Part shown: piece after piece, positions 45,674 through 55,281 of the stretch
Position numbering within the stretch: position 1 is the stretch's first letter
Layout of the letters: each line of letters begins with the position of its first letter
Assembly: GCA_019694165.1 (NCBI GenBank)
Contig: JAIBCL010000004.1
Location: forward strand, 62,001-126,000
Source: Verrucomicrobiaceae bacterium
GTDB lineage: Bacteria; Verrucomicrobiota; Verrucomicrobiia; Verrucomicrobiales; Verrucomicrobiaceae
DNA length: 64,000 bases
Direction of reading: 5' to 3'
Translations under genes and position numbers: made by a program
The notes under the pieces: model-generated
What the model was told of the DNA's origin: nothing
What the model saw: only the letters and a program-made list of their open reading frames with translations
Database searches by the model: none

Positions 45674-46597
45674 TCAGCCGCCGGGAGACCATCTCGGATA
45701 CTTCTCCGCGAGCAGCCGCGCGAACCGCTCCATCGTGGCCTCGGAAACACCGGCATACGGCGGCAGCAGGCGCAGGGGAAAGCCAGGCAGATGCAGGCGG
45801 AGGAACATCTTGTCGAACGCACCATCCATGTGCGCCTCGGTCTTCGCGAAGGCGAGCAGCTCGGCGATGATCTCGGCGGACTCGCGTTGCACTGGTTCGA
45901 GAAATGCCTTCTCGCGTCGCTTGCCGGCCTCGAAATAAGCGCGACCGAGGGAGGGTTTGGTATTCGCCAGCGAGATGAGGAAGCCGCATTCGCCCATCAT
46001 CGCGGCCTCGGCGAAGCCGCCTTCGGTGATGAAGTGCTGGAGCTGCGGGGCCTCGGCGAGCAGGCCGCGGAGGCGGTCGATGTCGGTGGTGCTGTTCTTG
46101 GTCGCGACCAGGTTCGGGTGGCGTCGCGCGAGCACGCCGTACTCGGCGGGCGTGAGGATGCGGTGCGTGCGCAGGAGGTTGTAGTGCAGGAACTCGCAAT
46201 CCGGGAAGCGTCCGCAGGTCTCGCGGAAAAACACGTCCACCTCGGCATCGCTGAGTTTGCCCCAGCTCGGCAGGCTGATCTGAAAACGACGTGCGCCCAT
46301 GTCGCGGGCGCGTCCGATGCGTTCGACGATGGTGGGCAGGGAGAGGCTGATGAGGCCAGTCATGGTCTGCACACCATCGATCTGCGTTTCATCGAGGAAG
46401 ACGCGCGTGATCTCATCGAACTGCCGTTCCGTGACCGCGTAGCCTTCGCCCGCGGTGCCGAAGGTGTACAGATCACTGATGCCTCCGGCGATCAAATGCC
46501 GCACCTGTGCGCGAAACAGCGCCTCATCGAAGGTGAAGTCCTCACGCCATGGCACGCAGCAGGTGGCGAGGATGCACTGGCGGTAGCGTTTGCTCAT
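45674..46597 (-). CDS. Dihydrodipicolinate synthase-family aldolase/lyase
   Basis: This 307-residue enzyme is a divergent relative of DapA. The GTAGEGYAVTERQF loop, the catalytic Tyr in FLHYNLLRTHR and the Schiff-base Lys in LVATKNSTTD are in the expected places, so it should act through a pyruvate-type imine on a sugar acid or similar compound. It begins directly at the stop of the phytanoyl-CoA dioxygenase-like gene (TGAATG), so both are one operon. It is clearly distinct from the housekeeping dapA in this window. Confidence 0.85.
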   Translation of the reverse strand: MSKRYRQCILATCCVPWREDFTFDEALFRAQVRHLIAGGISDLYTFGTAGEGYAVTERQFDEITRVFLDETQIDGVQTMTGLISLSLPTIVERIGRARDMGARRFQISLPSWGKLSDAEVDVFFRETCGRFPDCEFLHYNLLRTHRILTPAEYGVLARRHPNLVATKNSTTDIDRLRGLLAEAPQLQHFITEGGFAEAAMMGECGFLISLANTKPSLGRAYFEAGKRREKAFLEPVQRESAEIIAELLAFAKTEAHMDGAFDKMFLRLHLPGFPLRLLPPYAGVSEATMERFARLLAEKYPRWSPGG

Positions 46598-47338
46598 TCA
46601 GGCGGGCGGTGTGGCGGTCACTGCGGCGGTGTAGGCGGATTTGAGCGTCGCGTCGGTATGCGTGTGCCTGCCCCGATAGACGAGCAAGAGGCCGAGCCGG
46701 GAATGATCGCTGTGGTTCGGCGCGGAGTGGTGGATCGTCTCGCACTGATGGATGAGCGCATCGCCGGGCTCCAACAAGCCGCAGAACTGCTTCTCCAGTG
46801 GCACGGTGGAAGGTTCGGCCATGCCGATGGAATTGCCTTTCACGCCGGAGGGCTTCGTGGGCAGCATGCCGCCTTTCTGGGAGCCGATCACATAATAGAC
46901 AGGGCCGTTCTCCATCGTCACCGGATCGAGGGCGACCCAGACCGTGAGCATGTCCGGCGGTGTCTGGCAGAAGTACGCGTTGTCCTGGTGATACGGCACG
47001 CCAGATCCCACGCGGGCCGGCTTGTTGAACGTTTCGACGCCGACCAGCACCGGCTCGCCACGCACAAGCCTGGAGACGAAACGCACTATCTCCGGCTTCT
47101 CCACCAGCGGCAGCATGGCTGGATGATGAATCTCCAGCCGCCACAGATTGCGCACGGTCTTGCCATCCGCCTCCAGCGTGCGCGCATCCGCGGATTTCGA
47201 GCCGAGGTCTTCACGCATGTAGCGCTCCAGCTCGGCGCGCAGGGTGGCGACTTCATCAGGGCTGAAGAGGCCGCGCACGCGGATGACGCCGTCGCGTTCG
47301 TAATCGTGGATCAGAGAGTCGGTGTCGGTGAGGCTCAT
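46598..47338 (-). CDS. Phytanoyl-CoA dioxygenase (PhyH)-family protein
   Basis: This 246-residue Fe(II)/2-oxoglutarate-type oxygenase has the HxD metal ligands in VPYHQDNAYF, the distal His in IHQCETIHHSAPNHS and the 2-oxoglutarate Arg in HSRLGLLLVY. It would hydroxylate a small molecule. ATG 47338 (MSLTDTDS) is used; an ATG eight codons upstream at 47362 is also possible. It is co-transcribed with the DapA-like gene, which suggests a catabolic step that opens a ring or removes a side group before the aldol cleavage. Confidence 0.85.
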   Translation of the reverse strand: MSLTDTDSLIHDYERDGVIRVRGLFSPDEVATLRAELERYMREDLGSKSADARTLEADGKTVRNLWRLEIHHPAMLPLVEKPEIVRFVSRLVRGEPVLVGVETFNKPARVGSGVPYHQDNAYFCQTPPDMLTVWVALDPVTMENGPVYYVIGSQKGGMLPTKPSGVKGNSIGMAEPSTVPLEKQFCGLLEPGDALIHQCETIHHSAPNHSDHSRLGLLLVYRGRHTHTDATLKSAYTAAVTATPPA

Positions 47339-47573
47339 GGTGTTGAATGTGATTCGTGCCATGGACAATGGCAACGACTGCTTCCCCACCGACTCACCCG
47401 ACCACATCACTCGCCAGTCCTCGACCCGTCCAGTCGCCCTCTGTTTCGCAGCCAGGCCGGCGCGGGACCGGGCGCCTGCATCCGGCGTGGTCGCCGCCAT
47501 TCAAGCAAGGCGCGGCGCTCCAGATCGTTCAGGGCGGTGTCCGCACAGGTGCGGCCCTTTTGATGCATTCACC

Positions 47574-48386
47574 ATGAGCTCGAAATTCGGACCTTCTGCC
47601 ACGCTTCGCATCCCCCTCGCACTGCTTGTCTTGATGACGATCGGCGCGTGCAGCCATCTCCAATCTCCCGCCACCAAACCGCAGCGCATCGTCGGCATCT
47701 TCGGTGGCATGGGGCCGGAGGCGACGGCGAACTTCTATTCGGAGATCGTGAAGCTCACGCCCGCAAAGAAGGATCAGGATCATCTGCCGACGCTGATCTA
47801 CAGCTTCCCGCAGGTGCCGGATCGCAGCACCTGCATCACCTCTGGCAGTCGTGAGATCGTGCCGTATTTGCAAGCCGCAGTGCGGAAGCTGGAGCGCGGC
47901 GGCGCTTCGTTCATCGCCATCCCTTGCAACACCGTTCACTACTACCACGCGGACATGCAGAAGGCCGTGCATATCCCGGTGCTGAACATGATCACCGAGA
48001 CAGCCGACGCCGTGGTGCGCGATCATCCGAAGGCACACACGATTGGCCTGCTCGCCACCAGCGGCACGGTGCGCAGCAAGCTCTACGAAACCGAGCTGAC
48101 CAAGCGCGGTCTCAAAGTGCTGCTGCCAAATGACACCATGCAGCAGTGCTGCGTGATGGATGCCGTTTACAGCATCAAGTCCGGCGGCTCGAAGCAGAAG
48201 CAGGCTGACTTGCTCGCGAAAGCTGGCGACGACCTCATCGCGCGCGGCGCGGATGTGCTCGTGCTCGGTTGCACAGAGATCCCGCTCGCCTTCGATGTGA
48301 AGCGCTCGCGTGTGCCGGTGGTGAATGCCACGCAGGTGCTCGCACGCGCGGCTATTCGTGAATATCGAAAAGGAACGCCACCATGA
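47574..48386 (+). CDS. Lipoprotein aspartate/glutamate racemase-family protein
   Basis: This 270-residue protein starts with a lipoprotein signal ending in IGAC (Cys26), after which the mature protein begins SHLQSPATKPQRIVGIFGGMGPEATANFYSEIV. The two catalytic cysteines of the family are in IPCNTVHYY and LGCTEIPLA, so it may racemise or bind an acidic amino acid. An exported, membrane-anchored form is unusual, because family members are normally cytoplasmic. The stop overlaps the next gene start (ATGA). Confidence 0.8.
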   Translation: MSSKFGPSATLRIPLALLVLMTIGACSHLQSPATKPQRIVGIFGGMGPEATANFYSEIVKLTPAKKDQDHLPTLIYSFPQVPDRSTCITSGSREIVPYLQAAVRKLERGGASFIAIPCNTVHYYHADMQKAVHIPVLNMITETADAVVRDHPKAHTIGLLATSGTVRSKLYETELTKRGLKVLLPNDTMQQCCVMDAVYSIKSGGSKQKQADLLAKAGDDLIARGADVLVLGCTEIPLAFDVKRSRVPVVNATQVLARAAIREYRKGTPP

Positions 48387-49252
48387 AGATCATTGCTTTC
48401 ACTCTCTGTTTCATCGCGGTCGCACAGCACGGCATTGCGGAACCTCTTCCCGAAGGCAAATCGAAGATCACGCTCACCGTGCGCGGCAAGACACTCGATG
48501 TCTTCACTTATCGGCCCGCATCGTATCGCGACGGGCCATTGCTCGTTGTGATGCACGGTGTGAGCCGCAATGCCGAAGGCTATCGTGATCACGCGATGCC
48601 GATCGCTGATCAACTTCACGCGCTGATCATCGCGCCGCATTTCACGAAGGAGCAGTTCCCAACCGAGACCTATCAGCGCGGTGGCATCGTCGTCGATGGC
48701 AAGGCGCAGCCGCGTGAGCAGTGGACGTTTCAATGCGTGCATGATCTCGCAGCGCTCATGCGCCAGCGAGAAGGACGTGCCGACATGCCATACTATTTGC
48801 TCGGCCACTCGGCGGGCGGGCAGATTCTGCATCGACTCGCCGCCTTCATGCCCGGTGAAGCAAAGCGCATTGTCGCCGCGAATCCCGGCAGTCTCACCTT
48901 CCCGACGCGCGAGCAAAACTACCCGTATGGCTTCGGCGATCTGCCGCCAGAACTCGGCGGCGATGATCAAATCAAAGCCTACCTCGCCGCACCGCTGACA
49001 CTGTATCTCGGCACGGCTGACGTGCTGACCAAAGACCTCGATGTGAGTCCCGAAGCGATGAAGCAAGGCAAGACACGCTTCGAGCGCGGACATGCGTGCT
49101 TCGACATGGCGCAAGCGCTCGCCAGGAAACACGGCTGGCCGTTCAACTGGCGGCTCGTGGAGGCACCGGGCCAGGGGCACAGCGCTGGTGCGATGTTTGG
49201 CTATCCGCAGGCGATGAAGACGTTTAGTTCATCTGACAAACCAGCACCGTAA
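48383..49252 (+). CDS. Secreted alpha/beta hydrolase (esterase/depolymerase-like)
   Basis: This 289-residue protein has a signal peptide (MKIIAFTLCFIAVAQHGIAE), the LLVVMHGVSRNAEGYRDHA oxyanion segment, the nucleophile elbow GHSAGGQ and a late GQGHSAGAMF with the likely catalytic His. The pattern recalls poly(3-hydroxybutyrate)-depolymerase-like and feruloyl-esterase-like proteins, but the substrate is unknown. It sits in a run of exported peptide-active enzymes and is translationally coupled to the racemase gene. Confidence 0.75.
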   Translation: MKIIAFTLCFIAVAQHGIAEPLPEGKSKITLTVRGKTLDVFTYRPASYRDGPLLVVMHGVSRNAEGYRDHAMPIADQLHALIIAPHFTKEQFPTETYQRGGIVVDGKAQPREQWTFQCVHDLAALMRQREGRADMPYYLLGHSAGGQILHRLAAFMPGEAKRIVAANPGSLTFPTREQNYPYGFGDLPPELGGDDQIKAYLAAPLTLYLGTADVLTKDLDVSPEAMKQGKTRFERGHACFDMAQALARKHGWPFNWRLVEAPGQGHSAGAMFGYPQAMKTFSSSDKPAP

Positions 49253-49264
49253 CTTCCGCCTGCC

Positions 49265-50260
49265 ATGAAGCGATTCATCTCCGCCATTTACCTCGCACTC
49301 AGTGTGTCCGCGCTTGCCGATGCACCGGTCACTCTCGTCCTGCACGGTGGTGCCGGCATTGAGCGAAAGAAGCTTGCTCCCGAGAAGGAGGCAGCGTGTC
49401 GGAAGGTGCTGGAGGAGTCGCTGCGCAAAGGTTTTGCCGTGCTCAAGGAAGGCGGCAGCAGCGAGCAGGCGGTGATCGCGAGTGTGATGGTGCTGGAAGA
49501 TTCGCCGCTCTTCAATGCAGGTCGCGGAGCGGTGCTGACTCGCGATGGCACCGTGGAAATGGATGCCGCGCTGATGGTGGGCAGCACAGGACTCGCAGGC
49601 GCGGTGGCGAGCGTGCATGGTGTGCGCAATCCGATCTTGCTTGCCCAGCAAGTCATGTTGAAGACGCCGCATGTGCTCATGATCGGCAAGGGCGCGGAAG
49701 ACCTGGCGCGCGAGCAACATCTGCGCTTCGAAGATCCCGACTGGTTCATCACGCCGGAGCAAAAGGAGCGGCTCGAGCGCGCGAAGAAGAAGGACTTGCC
49801 GAAGGGTGCCTATGTTCCCGTGCCGGGTCGCGATGTGTCGCTGCTCATCGGCACCGTCGGAGCGGTGGCTCTTGATAGGCATGGCAATCTAGCTGCCGCC
49901 ACTTCCACTGGCGGACTCGCAGGCAAGCTGCCGGGTCGCGTCGGTGATTCGCCGCTCATCGGTTCGGGAACGTATGCGGAGGACGGAGTGTGCGCCGTGT
50001 CATGCACGGGTCACGGCGAGTTCTTCATCCGCAATGCCGTCGCTTACGATGTCGCCGCGCGCATGAAGTATGCAAAGGCCACGCTGACTGACGCGACGCA
50101 CGACATCATCAACAACAAGCTCAAGAAGCTCGATGCGCGCGGCGGACTGATCGCGGTGGATACGAAGGGTAACATCGCCACGCCGTTCAACAGCGAAGGG
50201 ATGTTTCACGCGTCGATGGGGCCGGATGGTGTCGTTCACATCGCTGTGTTCGAAGAATAA
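49265..50260 (+). CDS. Exported isoaspartyl peptidase/L-asparaginase (Ntn hydrolase)
   Basis: This 331-residue protein has a signal peptide (MKRFISAIYLALSVSALADA). The type 2 asparaginase frame follows: LVLHGGAGI near the start, FNAGRGAVLTRDGTVEMDA, and the autocleavage site GTVGAVALD with nucleophile Thr197. The enzyme cleaves itself to make alpha and beta chains and hydrolyses beta-aspartyl dipeptides or asparagine. It fits the neighbouring racemase and DmpA-type peptidase as part of a scheme that recycles damaged or non-standard peptides outside the cytoplasm. Confidence 0.93.
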   Translation: MKRFISAIYLALSVSALADAPVTLVLHGGAGIERKKLAPEKEAACRKVLEESLRKGFAVLKEGGSSEQAVIASVMVLEDSPLFNAGRGAVLTRDGTVEMDAALMVGSTGLAGAVASVHGVRNPILLAQQVMLKTPHVLMIGKGAEDLAREQHLRFEDPDWFITPEQKERLERAKKKDLPKGAYVPVPGRDVSLLIGTVGAVALDRHGNLAAATSTGGLAGKLPGRVGDSPLIGSGTYAEDGVCAVSCTGHGEFFIRNAVAYDVAARMKYAKATLTDATHDIINNKLKKLDARGGLIAVDTKGNIATPFNSEGMFHASMGPDGVVHIAVFEE

Positions 50261-50278
50261 CCCGCTGCTTGTTTCGCC

Positions 50279-51394
50279 ATGATGCTGCGCTGTTTGCTTG
50301 GTCTTCTCGTTGTCGTCACACTCCACGCTCAGGAGGCGCAGCGACCGCGCGCTCGTGAAGCAGGCGTCGTCATCGGTTCGCTGCCGACGGGAAAGCTCAA
50401 TGCGATCACGGATGTGCCCGGTGTGCTCGTCGGTCACGTCACCATCCACGATGGCAAACGCATTCACACCGGTGTCACGGCGATCCGGCCACATGCGGGC
50501 AATCTCTTCGAAGAGCGCGTGCCCGCGTTCATCCAGGTCGGCAATGGCTTCGGCAAGTTGCTCGGTGTCACCCAAGTCGCTGAACTCGGCGAACTCGAGA
50601 CACCCATCGTGCTCACCGGCACGCTCAGCGTGTGGCGCGCTGCCGATGCGCTCACGACGTGGATGATCGAGCAGCCTGGCATGGAGAGCGTGCGCTCGAT
50701 CAATCCCGTCGTAGGCGAAACGAATGACGGACAACTCAGCGACATCCGCTCGCGTCCCATCGAGCCAAAGAATGTCTTCGACGCGCTCAACAACGCGAAG
50801 ACTGGGCCTGTTGAAGAAGGTGCTGTCGGCGCGGGTGCGGGAACGATCTGCTTCGACTTCAAAGGTGGCATCGGCACCAGCTCGCGCGTTGTCTCGACCG
50901 CAGGAAGAGACTACACGGTTGGCGTGCTCGTGCAGAGCAACTACGGCGGCCAGCTCACCATCGCGGGCGTGCCGGTGTGGAAGACGCTGACCAAAGCATC
51001 AAAAGCTTCCGGCGACGGCAGCATCATGATGATCGTCGCCACCGATGCGCCGCTGGACGCACGTTTGCTCGGTCGTCTTGCGCGCCGCGCACTCGTCGGT
51101 CTCGCACGCACCGGGTCAAGCATGAGCAACGGCTCAGGTGATTACGTTATCGCCTTCAGCACCGCCGCGGAAGTCCGGCACAAACGCGGCGACGCCGTGC
51201 ATCACGTCGCCGAACTCTCCAACGAAGCGATGAGTCCGCTGTTCCAGGCCGCCGCCGAGGCAACCGAAGAAGCCATCGTCAACTCGCTCTTCCGGGCGAC
51301 GACCGTCGAGGGTTTCAAGCGCACTGCGAAGGCACTGCCATGGGAAGAAATCTCAGGGCAACTCAAGGCCGCGGGGGTATTGCAGGCTCCGTAA
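50279..51394 (+). CDS. Exported P1-family aminopeptidase (DmpA/BapA type)
   Basis: This 371-residue self-processing peptidase has a short signal peptide (MMLRCLLGLLVVVTLHAQ). The P1 core follows: NAITDVPGVLVGHVTIHDG, HTGVTAIRPHAGN, and the autocleavage/nucleophile site GDGSIMMIVATDAPL with Ser248. DmpA releases D- or L-amino acids and BapA releases beta-amino acids from peptides. The family makeup suggests activity on beta- or D-residue peptides. It is the last gene of the four-gene exported run that begins with the racemase. Confidence 0.93.
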   Translation: MMLRCLLGLLVVVTLHAQEAQRPRAREAGVVIGSLPTGKLNAITDVPGVLVGHVTIHDGKRIHTGVTAIRPHAGNLFEERVPAFIQVGNGFGKLLGVTQVAELGELETPIVLTGTLSVWRAADALTTWMIEQPGMESVRSINPVVGETNDGQLSDIRSRPIEPKNVFDALNNAKTGPVEEGAVGAGAGTICFDFKGGIGTSSRVVSTAGRDYTVGVLVQSNYGGQLTIAGVPVWKTLTKASKASGDGSIMMIVATDAPLDARLLGRLARRALVGLARTGSSMSNGSGDYVIAFSTAAEVRHKRGDAVHHVAELSNEAMSPLFQAAAEATEEAIVNSLFRATTVEGFKRTAKALPWEEISGQLKAAGVLQAP

Positions 51395-51454
51395 GGCACG
51401 AGCGGCGCGGCGCGAGACGATCCGGCTGCCAGTTCGCAACCGAAACGGACCATC

Positions 51455-52693
51455 CTACACCTCCAGCTCCTTCAGTGGTCCCGTCGCGGTCGCGAAAGAC
51501 CTGTCTGGCACGCCGAACTGGTTGAGCACGCTGACGTAGAGATTGGCGAGCGGCACAGCTCCGGGTTCGAAGGCCAGGTGCCGGCCATGTTTGAAGCGGC
51601 CGCCAAGCACGATCACGGGCAGGTCCTTGTTGCTGTGGTTAGAGGCGTTGCCAAGATTGGACGTGATGATGATCGTGGTGCGGTCGAGGAGGTTGCTGCC
51701 GCCTTCCTTGGTGTTCTTGAGATTGGTCAGCAGGGTTTTCAGTTCCTTGAACAACTCCATCTCGATGAGCTTGAGCTGCGCGATGTTTTCCGGATCCTGG
51801 CCGTGATGCGAGAGCGGGTGGTAGCCGTTCGTCACACCGGGCACATTGACGTTGTTCTGCTGGAAGTAGCCGAAAGTGACGATTCGTGTGCTGTCGGTCT
51901 GGAAGGCGAGGTGCGTCATGTCACACACGTTGCGCAGTTGCGTGATGATCTCGGCCTGGTTGCCCGGATCCTTCGGAGGTCTGGCGTCCACCTTGGGCTT
52001 GGGCGTGCGAACCCAGCTCTCCGACTTCACGAGGCGGCGCTCGGTCTCGCGCACGGACTCAAAATACTCCTCCAGCTTGTCCTGGTCGGCCTGGGAGAGC
52101 CTTTGCCGCAGCCCTTTCGCCTGACGCTGCACGAGATCCATGATGCTTTTGCCCTGGCCGATCTGCTGCGTGACCCGGTCGGCCGTGGCCTTGGTTTCAT
52201 CGAGGAAGAGCTTCGCGTACACACTGGCCATCTTCGACTCCGCGGGCACCTGCGTGCCGCCGTCCGTCCACGAGAAGATGTTCCGCCCGGCGGACAGTTG
52301 CAGTGTGTCGAAGCGCGTGCTTTGCCCGATCTTCGTGGCGAGATACTGATCGAGCGAGCGCACGTTGCGCTTGTTCGACGGCACGCCGGTAAAAATGCGC
52401 GCCTCCGCGCTGTGCCCGCCATTCACGCCCGGATGATCGAGACCCGAGATGACCGTGCAGTGGTCACGAAACTCATCGATGATCGACAGATACTCGCCCG
52501 CCACGTAGCCCGCGCCGCTCTCCTTCGGCACCAGCGCATCACGATAGATTCCGAGCGGCACGCAGACAAGGAGCAGCCTCTGCGGATCGACCTTGGTCTC
52601 CTCGGCGTGAGCGAATCCACCGAGCGACTCGAGCCAGGGCAGTCCGAGCGTGGCGGCGGTGGCGTGAAGAAAGTGGCGGCGGCCGAAGTGCAT
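51455..52693 (-). CDS. DUF1552 exported protein
   Basis: This 412-residue protein has a Tat-type signal (FGRRHFLHATAATLGLPWLESLGGFAHA) and the DUF1552 pattern (CVPLGIYRDALVPKESGAGY, SGLDHPGVNGGHSAEARIFTGVP, NGYHPLSHHGQDPENI, TIIITSNLGNASNHSNKDLPVIVLGG). The family resembles DUF1501 and alkaline-phosphatase-fold proteins and is nearly always encoded next to DUF1592-type cytochrome proteins, as here; its reaction is unknown. ATG 52693 is used; a longer in-frame start at 52759 is less suitable for the Tat signal. Confidence 0.9.
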   Translation of the reverse strand: MHFGRRHFLHATAATLGLPWLESLGGFAHAEETKVDPQRLLLVCVPLGIYRDALVPKESGAGYVAGEYLSIIDEFRDHCTVISGLDHPGVNGGHSAEARIFTGVPSNKRNVRSLDQYLATKIGQSTRFDTLQLSAGRNIFSWTDGGTQVPAESKMASVYAKLFLDETKATADRVTQQIGQGKSIMDLVQRQAKGLRQRLSQADQDKLEEYFESVRETERRLVKSESWVRTPKPKVDARPPKDPGNQAEIITQLRNVCDMTHLAFQTDSTRIVTFGYFQQNNVNVPGVTNGYHPLSHHGQDPENIAQLKLIEMELFKELKTLLTNLKNTKEGGSNLLDRTTIIITSNLGNASNHSNKDLPVIVLGGRFKHGRHLAFEPGAVPLANLYVSVLNQFGVPDRSFATATGPLKELEV

Positions 52694-52796
52694 GTCGTGA
52701 AGAACGTGTGATCGGATTGGAAACTGACATCCAAGCCACGCGCGGGCGGTCTGTTTCACCCGCGATCGTCGAGATCGATGCCGTGGAAGCGATTCC

Positions 52797-55217
52797 TCAT
52801 GGCCTCCGAAAGACCGGGCTCATCACCACCGCCTCCACCATCGTCCGCAGACCGCCGCCGTTCGCGCGTGTGGTCCTGACGATCTCGGCGAGGTCGTCGC
52901 GATCCGCAAAGGTCATGGCACGGCCGAGCGCATAAACGGCCAGCTTCTCGGCAACGTTGGCAAAGACAAGGTGCTCGTTCTTCTTCAGCAGGCCCCGGAA
53001 TTCCTGGAAGCCGGCGAAGGAACCGAGCTTCGGCGCGGTATCGACGGGGTTCACGGGCCTGCCGTCGCCGAGAACGGGACGCGGCCGGTTTTTCTGCGGG
53101 ATGAGCGCGCGGTAGTTTGTGCGCCAGCCGCCGGTGACGTCGAAATTCTCGAGCGCGATGCCATACGGGTCGATCTTTGCGTGACACGCCGCGCACTGGC
53201 TGATGGAGCGGTGCTTGGCGAGCTGCTCGTTGATCGTGCTCGCGCCGCGGATGTCCGGCTCGATGGGCGGCACGTCAGGCGGCGGCGGCGGCGCGGGCGT
53301 GCCGAGTAGGTGGTCCAGCAGCCACACGCCGCGCACGACGGGCGACGTGGTGGTGCCGTTGCTCGTGATGCTCAGGATGCTCGCGTGCGTGAGCAGGCCG
53401 CCGCGCACGGTCTTCGCCCTGTCGAGCTTCACCTTGCGGAACTCGTTGCCGCTCACACCATCGATGCCGTAATGCCGTGCGAGGCGGTCGTTGAGCATCG
53501 TCCAGTCGGAATCGATCAAGTTTGCAAGGCTTAGATCGCCCACGAGCAGCTCACGCACAAACAACTCTGTCTCCTGAGCCATCGCATGTTCGAGTTCTTC
53601 GTCGTATTCGGGATACAAGTTCTGGTCCGGCTTCATCTCGCCCACCTTCCAGATCTGCAGCCACTGGCGCGTGAAGTCGCGCAGGAAGCGCCGTGAGCGC
53701 TCGTCGGCGAGCATGCGCGCCGTCTGCCTCTTCAATTCGGCGGGTTGTGACAGCTCGTTCCTGGCGGCGGGCACGAGCAGTCCCTCATCCGGCGCGCTGC
53801 GCCAGAGGAAATAGGAAAGCCGGTTCGCAAGCGCGTAGTCGTCAACCTTCTGCGCCGGCTCGTAGTGATACAAGAACAGCGGCGAGGCCAGCATCGCCTT
53901 CACGGTGAGGCGATACGCCTCCAGCGCCGGCTGTGACCTGCGCTGTTCCTGGTAAAACGCCGTGAACTCCGCGAGGGTGCCATCCTCGACCGGACGACGG
54001 AAGAGCCTTGGCGCGAGCCGTTTCAGCAGTGCGGGAACCGCGTCATCCGTGAGCGTAGATGCATCGACCTCGCCAAACAGCGTGCGGTGCCCGCGCGGCG
54101 GCCACTCGTCGATGAGCGGCCCTTCCATCTCGATGCTGCGAATCGCGATGGCGGGCGACTTGTCCTCCAGAATGCGCGAGCCGGGCAGCCAGTTTTTGCC
54201 GTCGAGCATTGCGATCTCCACGCGCTGGTTTGGCTGGAGATAAACGCGGTATTCGATCTCCCGCGGCGTCTGGTCGGTGAGCTGCGTCACACCCGCGATG
54301 GTCTGCGGCTCTTCTTTGTTGTCGCTGCCGTGATGCACCTCCAGGCGCATGACCCTGCCCTCATTGCGCACGGCATAGGCCACGGTCTTGAAGCGATACC
54401 AGCCCGGCGCCTTCACGCGAAAAAAATCCTTCGTGTCCGGCTTCTTGTACATCACCGGGATCAGCATGTCCTCGCCCCACGATGGAAAGAACGGCTCTCC
54501 GTAGTTGCCCGTCGCCTTTTCGCGTTCCTTCCGCTTCTTTTCCGCCGGCGTGTCGGTGTAGCCGGAGTCGTTCCCGCCCTTGCTCCGCTTTGCGCGCTCC
54601 TCCTCGCGCGCCTTCCGATGCTCCTCGATGTCCTTCAGCGTGAAGACGACCTTCTTCGTCTCCGGTCGCGGTTGCGTCACAATCGCCCGCCCGAGGACGA
54701 AATCGGCGGCGCGCAGGTACTGCTCGATCTGTTCGGCGCTGAGCATCAAGGCCGCGCCGTTGTTGTCGAAGCCGCCGCTTTTCGCATCCTCGGGGAAGGC
54801 GATGGCGTAGTCACCGTGTACGTCGAAAAGATCCTCGATGGTGTTCTCATACTCGAACCGGTTCAGCCGGCGCAGCACCACCTCGCCCTTCTGACCGCCC
54901 AGTGCGAGCGCCGCGCGTTTCAGCTCGCCTTGTATCCACGCGGTGACCTGCTCGAGCGCCGCCGCCTCCGGCTGCTTCTCATCCTCCGGCGGCATCTCGC
55001 CGGCGTTCAGGCTGTCGAGCACGAGCCGCCAATTCTCCGCCTCGGCCGTGGTCTCACTGACCTTCAGCGCATCGACACGGAAGTCCCCCTTCTGCTTCTT
55101 CGGGCCGTGGCAGCGCACGCAGTAGGTCTGCATGAAGGCGGTGACTCTGGAGTCCGTCTTCTCCACCGCACCGGCGGCGGAGATGTGAAGAAGCAGAAGG
55201 AAAAGCGGCCGGTTCAT
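52797..55217 (-). CDS. DUF1592/DUF1588-type cytochrome-like protein
   Basis: This 806-residue protein has a signal peptide (MNRPLFLLLLHISAAGA), then a heme-binding CVRCHGPKKQKGD motif (Cys33, Cys36, His37). The DUF1587, DUF1595, DUF1592, DUF1588 and DUF1585 blocks follow, as in the planctomycete/verrucomicrobial family (RRLNRFEYENTIEDLF, RRPVEDGTLAEF, LANRLSYFLWRSAPDEGLL, LTHASILSITSNGTTTSPVVRGVWLLDHLLG, then CAACHAKIDPYGIALENFD). A second CxxCH lies near the end. It may pass electrons from an oxidative enzyme in the periplasm. Its partner DUF1552 gene follows on the same strand. Confidence 0.92.
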   Translation of the reverse strand: MNRPLFLLLLHISAAGAVEKTDSRVTAFMQTYCVRCHGPKKQKGDFRVDALKVSETTAEAENWRLVLDSLNAGEMPPEDEKQPEAAALEQVTAWIQGELKRAALALGGQKGEVVLRRLNRFEYENTIEDLFDVHGDYAIAFPEDAKSGGFDNNGAALMLSAEQIEQYLRAADFVLGRAIVTQPRPETKKVVFTLKDIEEHRKAREEERAKRSKGGNDSGYTDTPAEKKRKEREKATGNYGEPFFPSWGEDMLIPVMYKKPDTKDFFRVKAPGWYRFKTVAYAVRNEGRVMRLEVHHGSDNKEEPQTIAGVTQLTDQTPREIEYRVYLQPNQRVEIAMLDGKNWLPGSRILEDKSPAIAIRSIEMEGPLIDEWPPRGHRTLFGEVDASTLTDDAVPALLKRLAPRLFRRPVEDGTLAEFTAFYQEQRRSQPALEAYRLTVKAMLASPLFLYHYEPAQKVDDYALANRLSYFLWRSAPDEGLLVPAARNELSQPAELKRQTARMLADERSRRFLRDFTRQWLQIWKVGEMKPDQNLYPEYDEELEHAMAQETELFVRELLVGDLSLANLIDSDWTMLNDRLARHYGIDGVSGNEFRKVKLDRAKTVRGGLLTHASILSITSNGTTTSPVVRGVWLLDHLLGTPAPPPPPDVPPIEPDIRGASTINEQLAKHRSISQCAACHAKIDPYGIALENFDVTGGWRTNYRALIPQKNRPRPVLGDGRPVNPVDTAPKLGSFAGFQEFRGLLKKNEHLVFANVAEKLAVYALGRAMTFADRDDLAEIVRTTRANGGGLRTMVEAVVMSPVFRRP

Positions 55218-55281
55218 GGAAGGCGGGGCAGACTCGATTATGAACGATCCTTTGTGTGGTTCCTGACACGCTGAAGGTGGC

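Noticed and set aside
45464..47563. Long plus-strand frame opposite the DapA-like and PhyH-like genes
   Set aside because: It has no recognisable motif, while the minus-strand proteins show clear catalytic residues.
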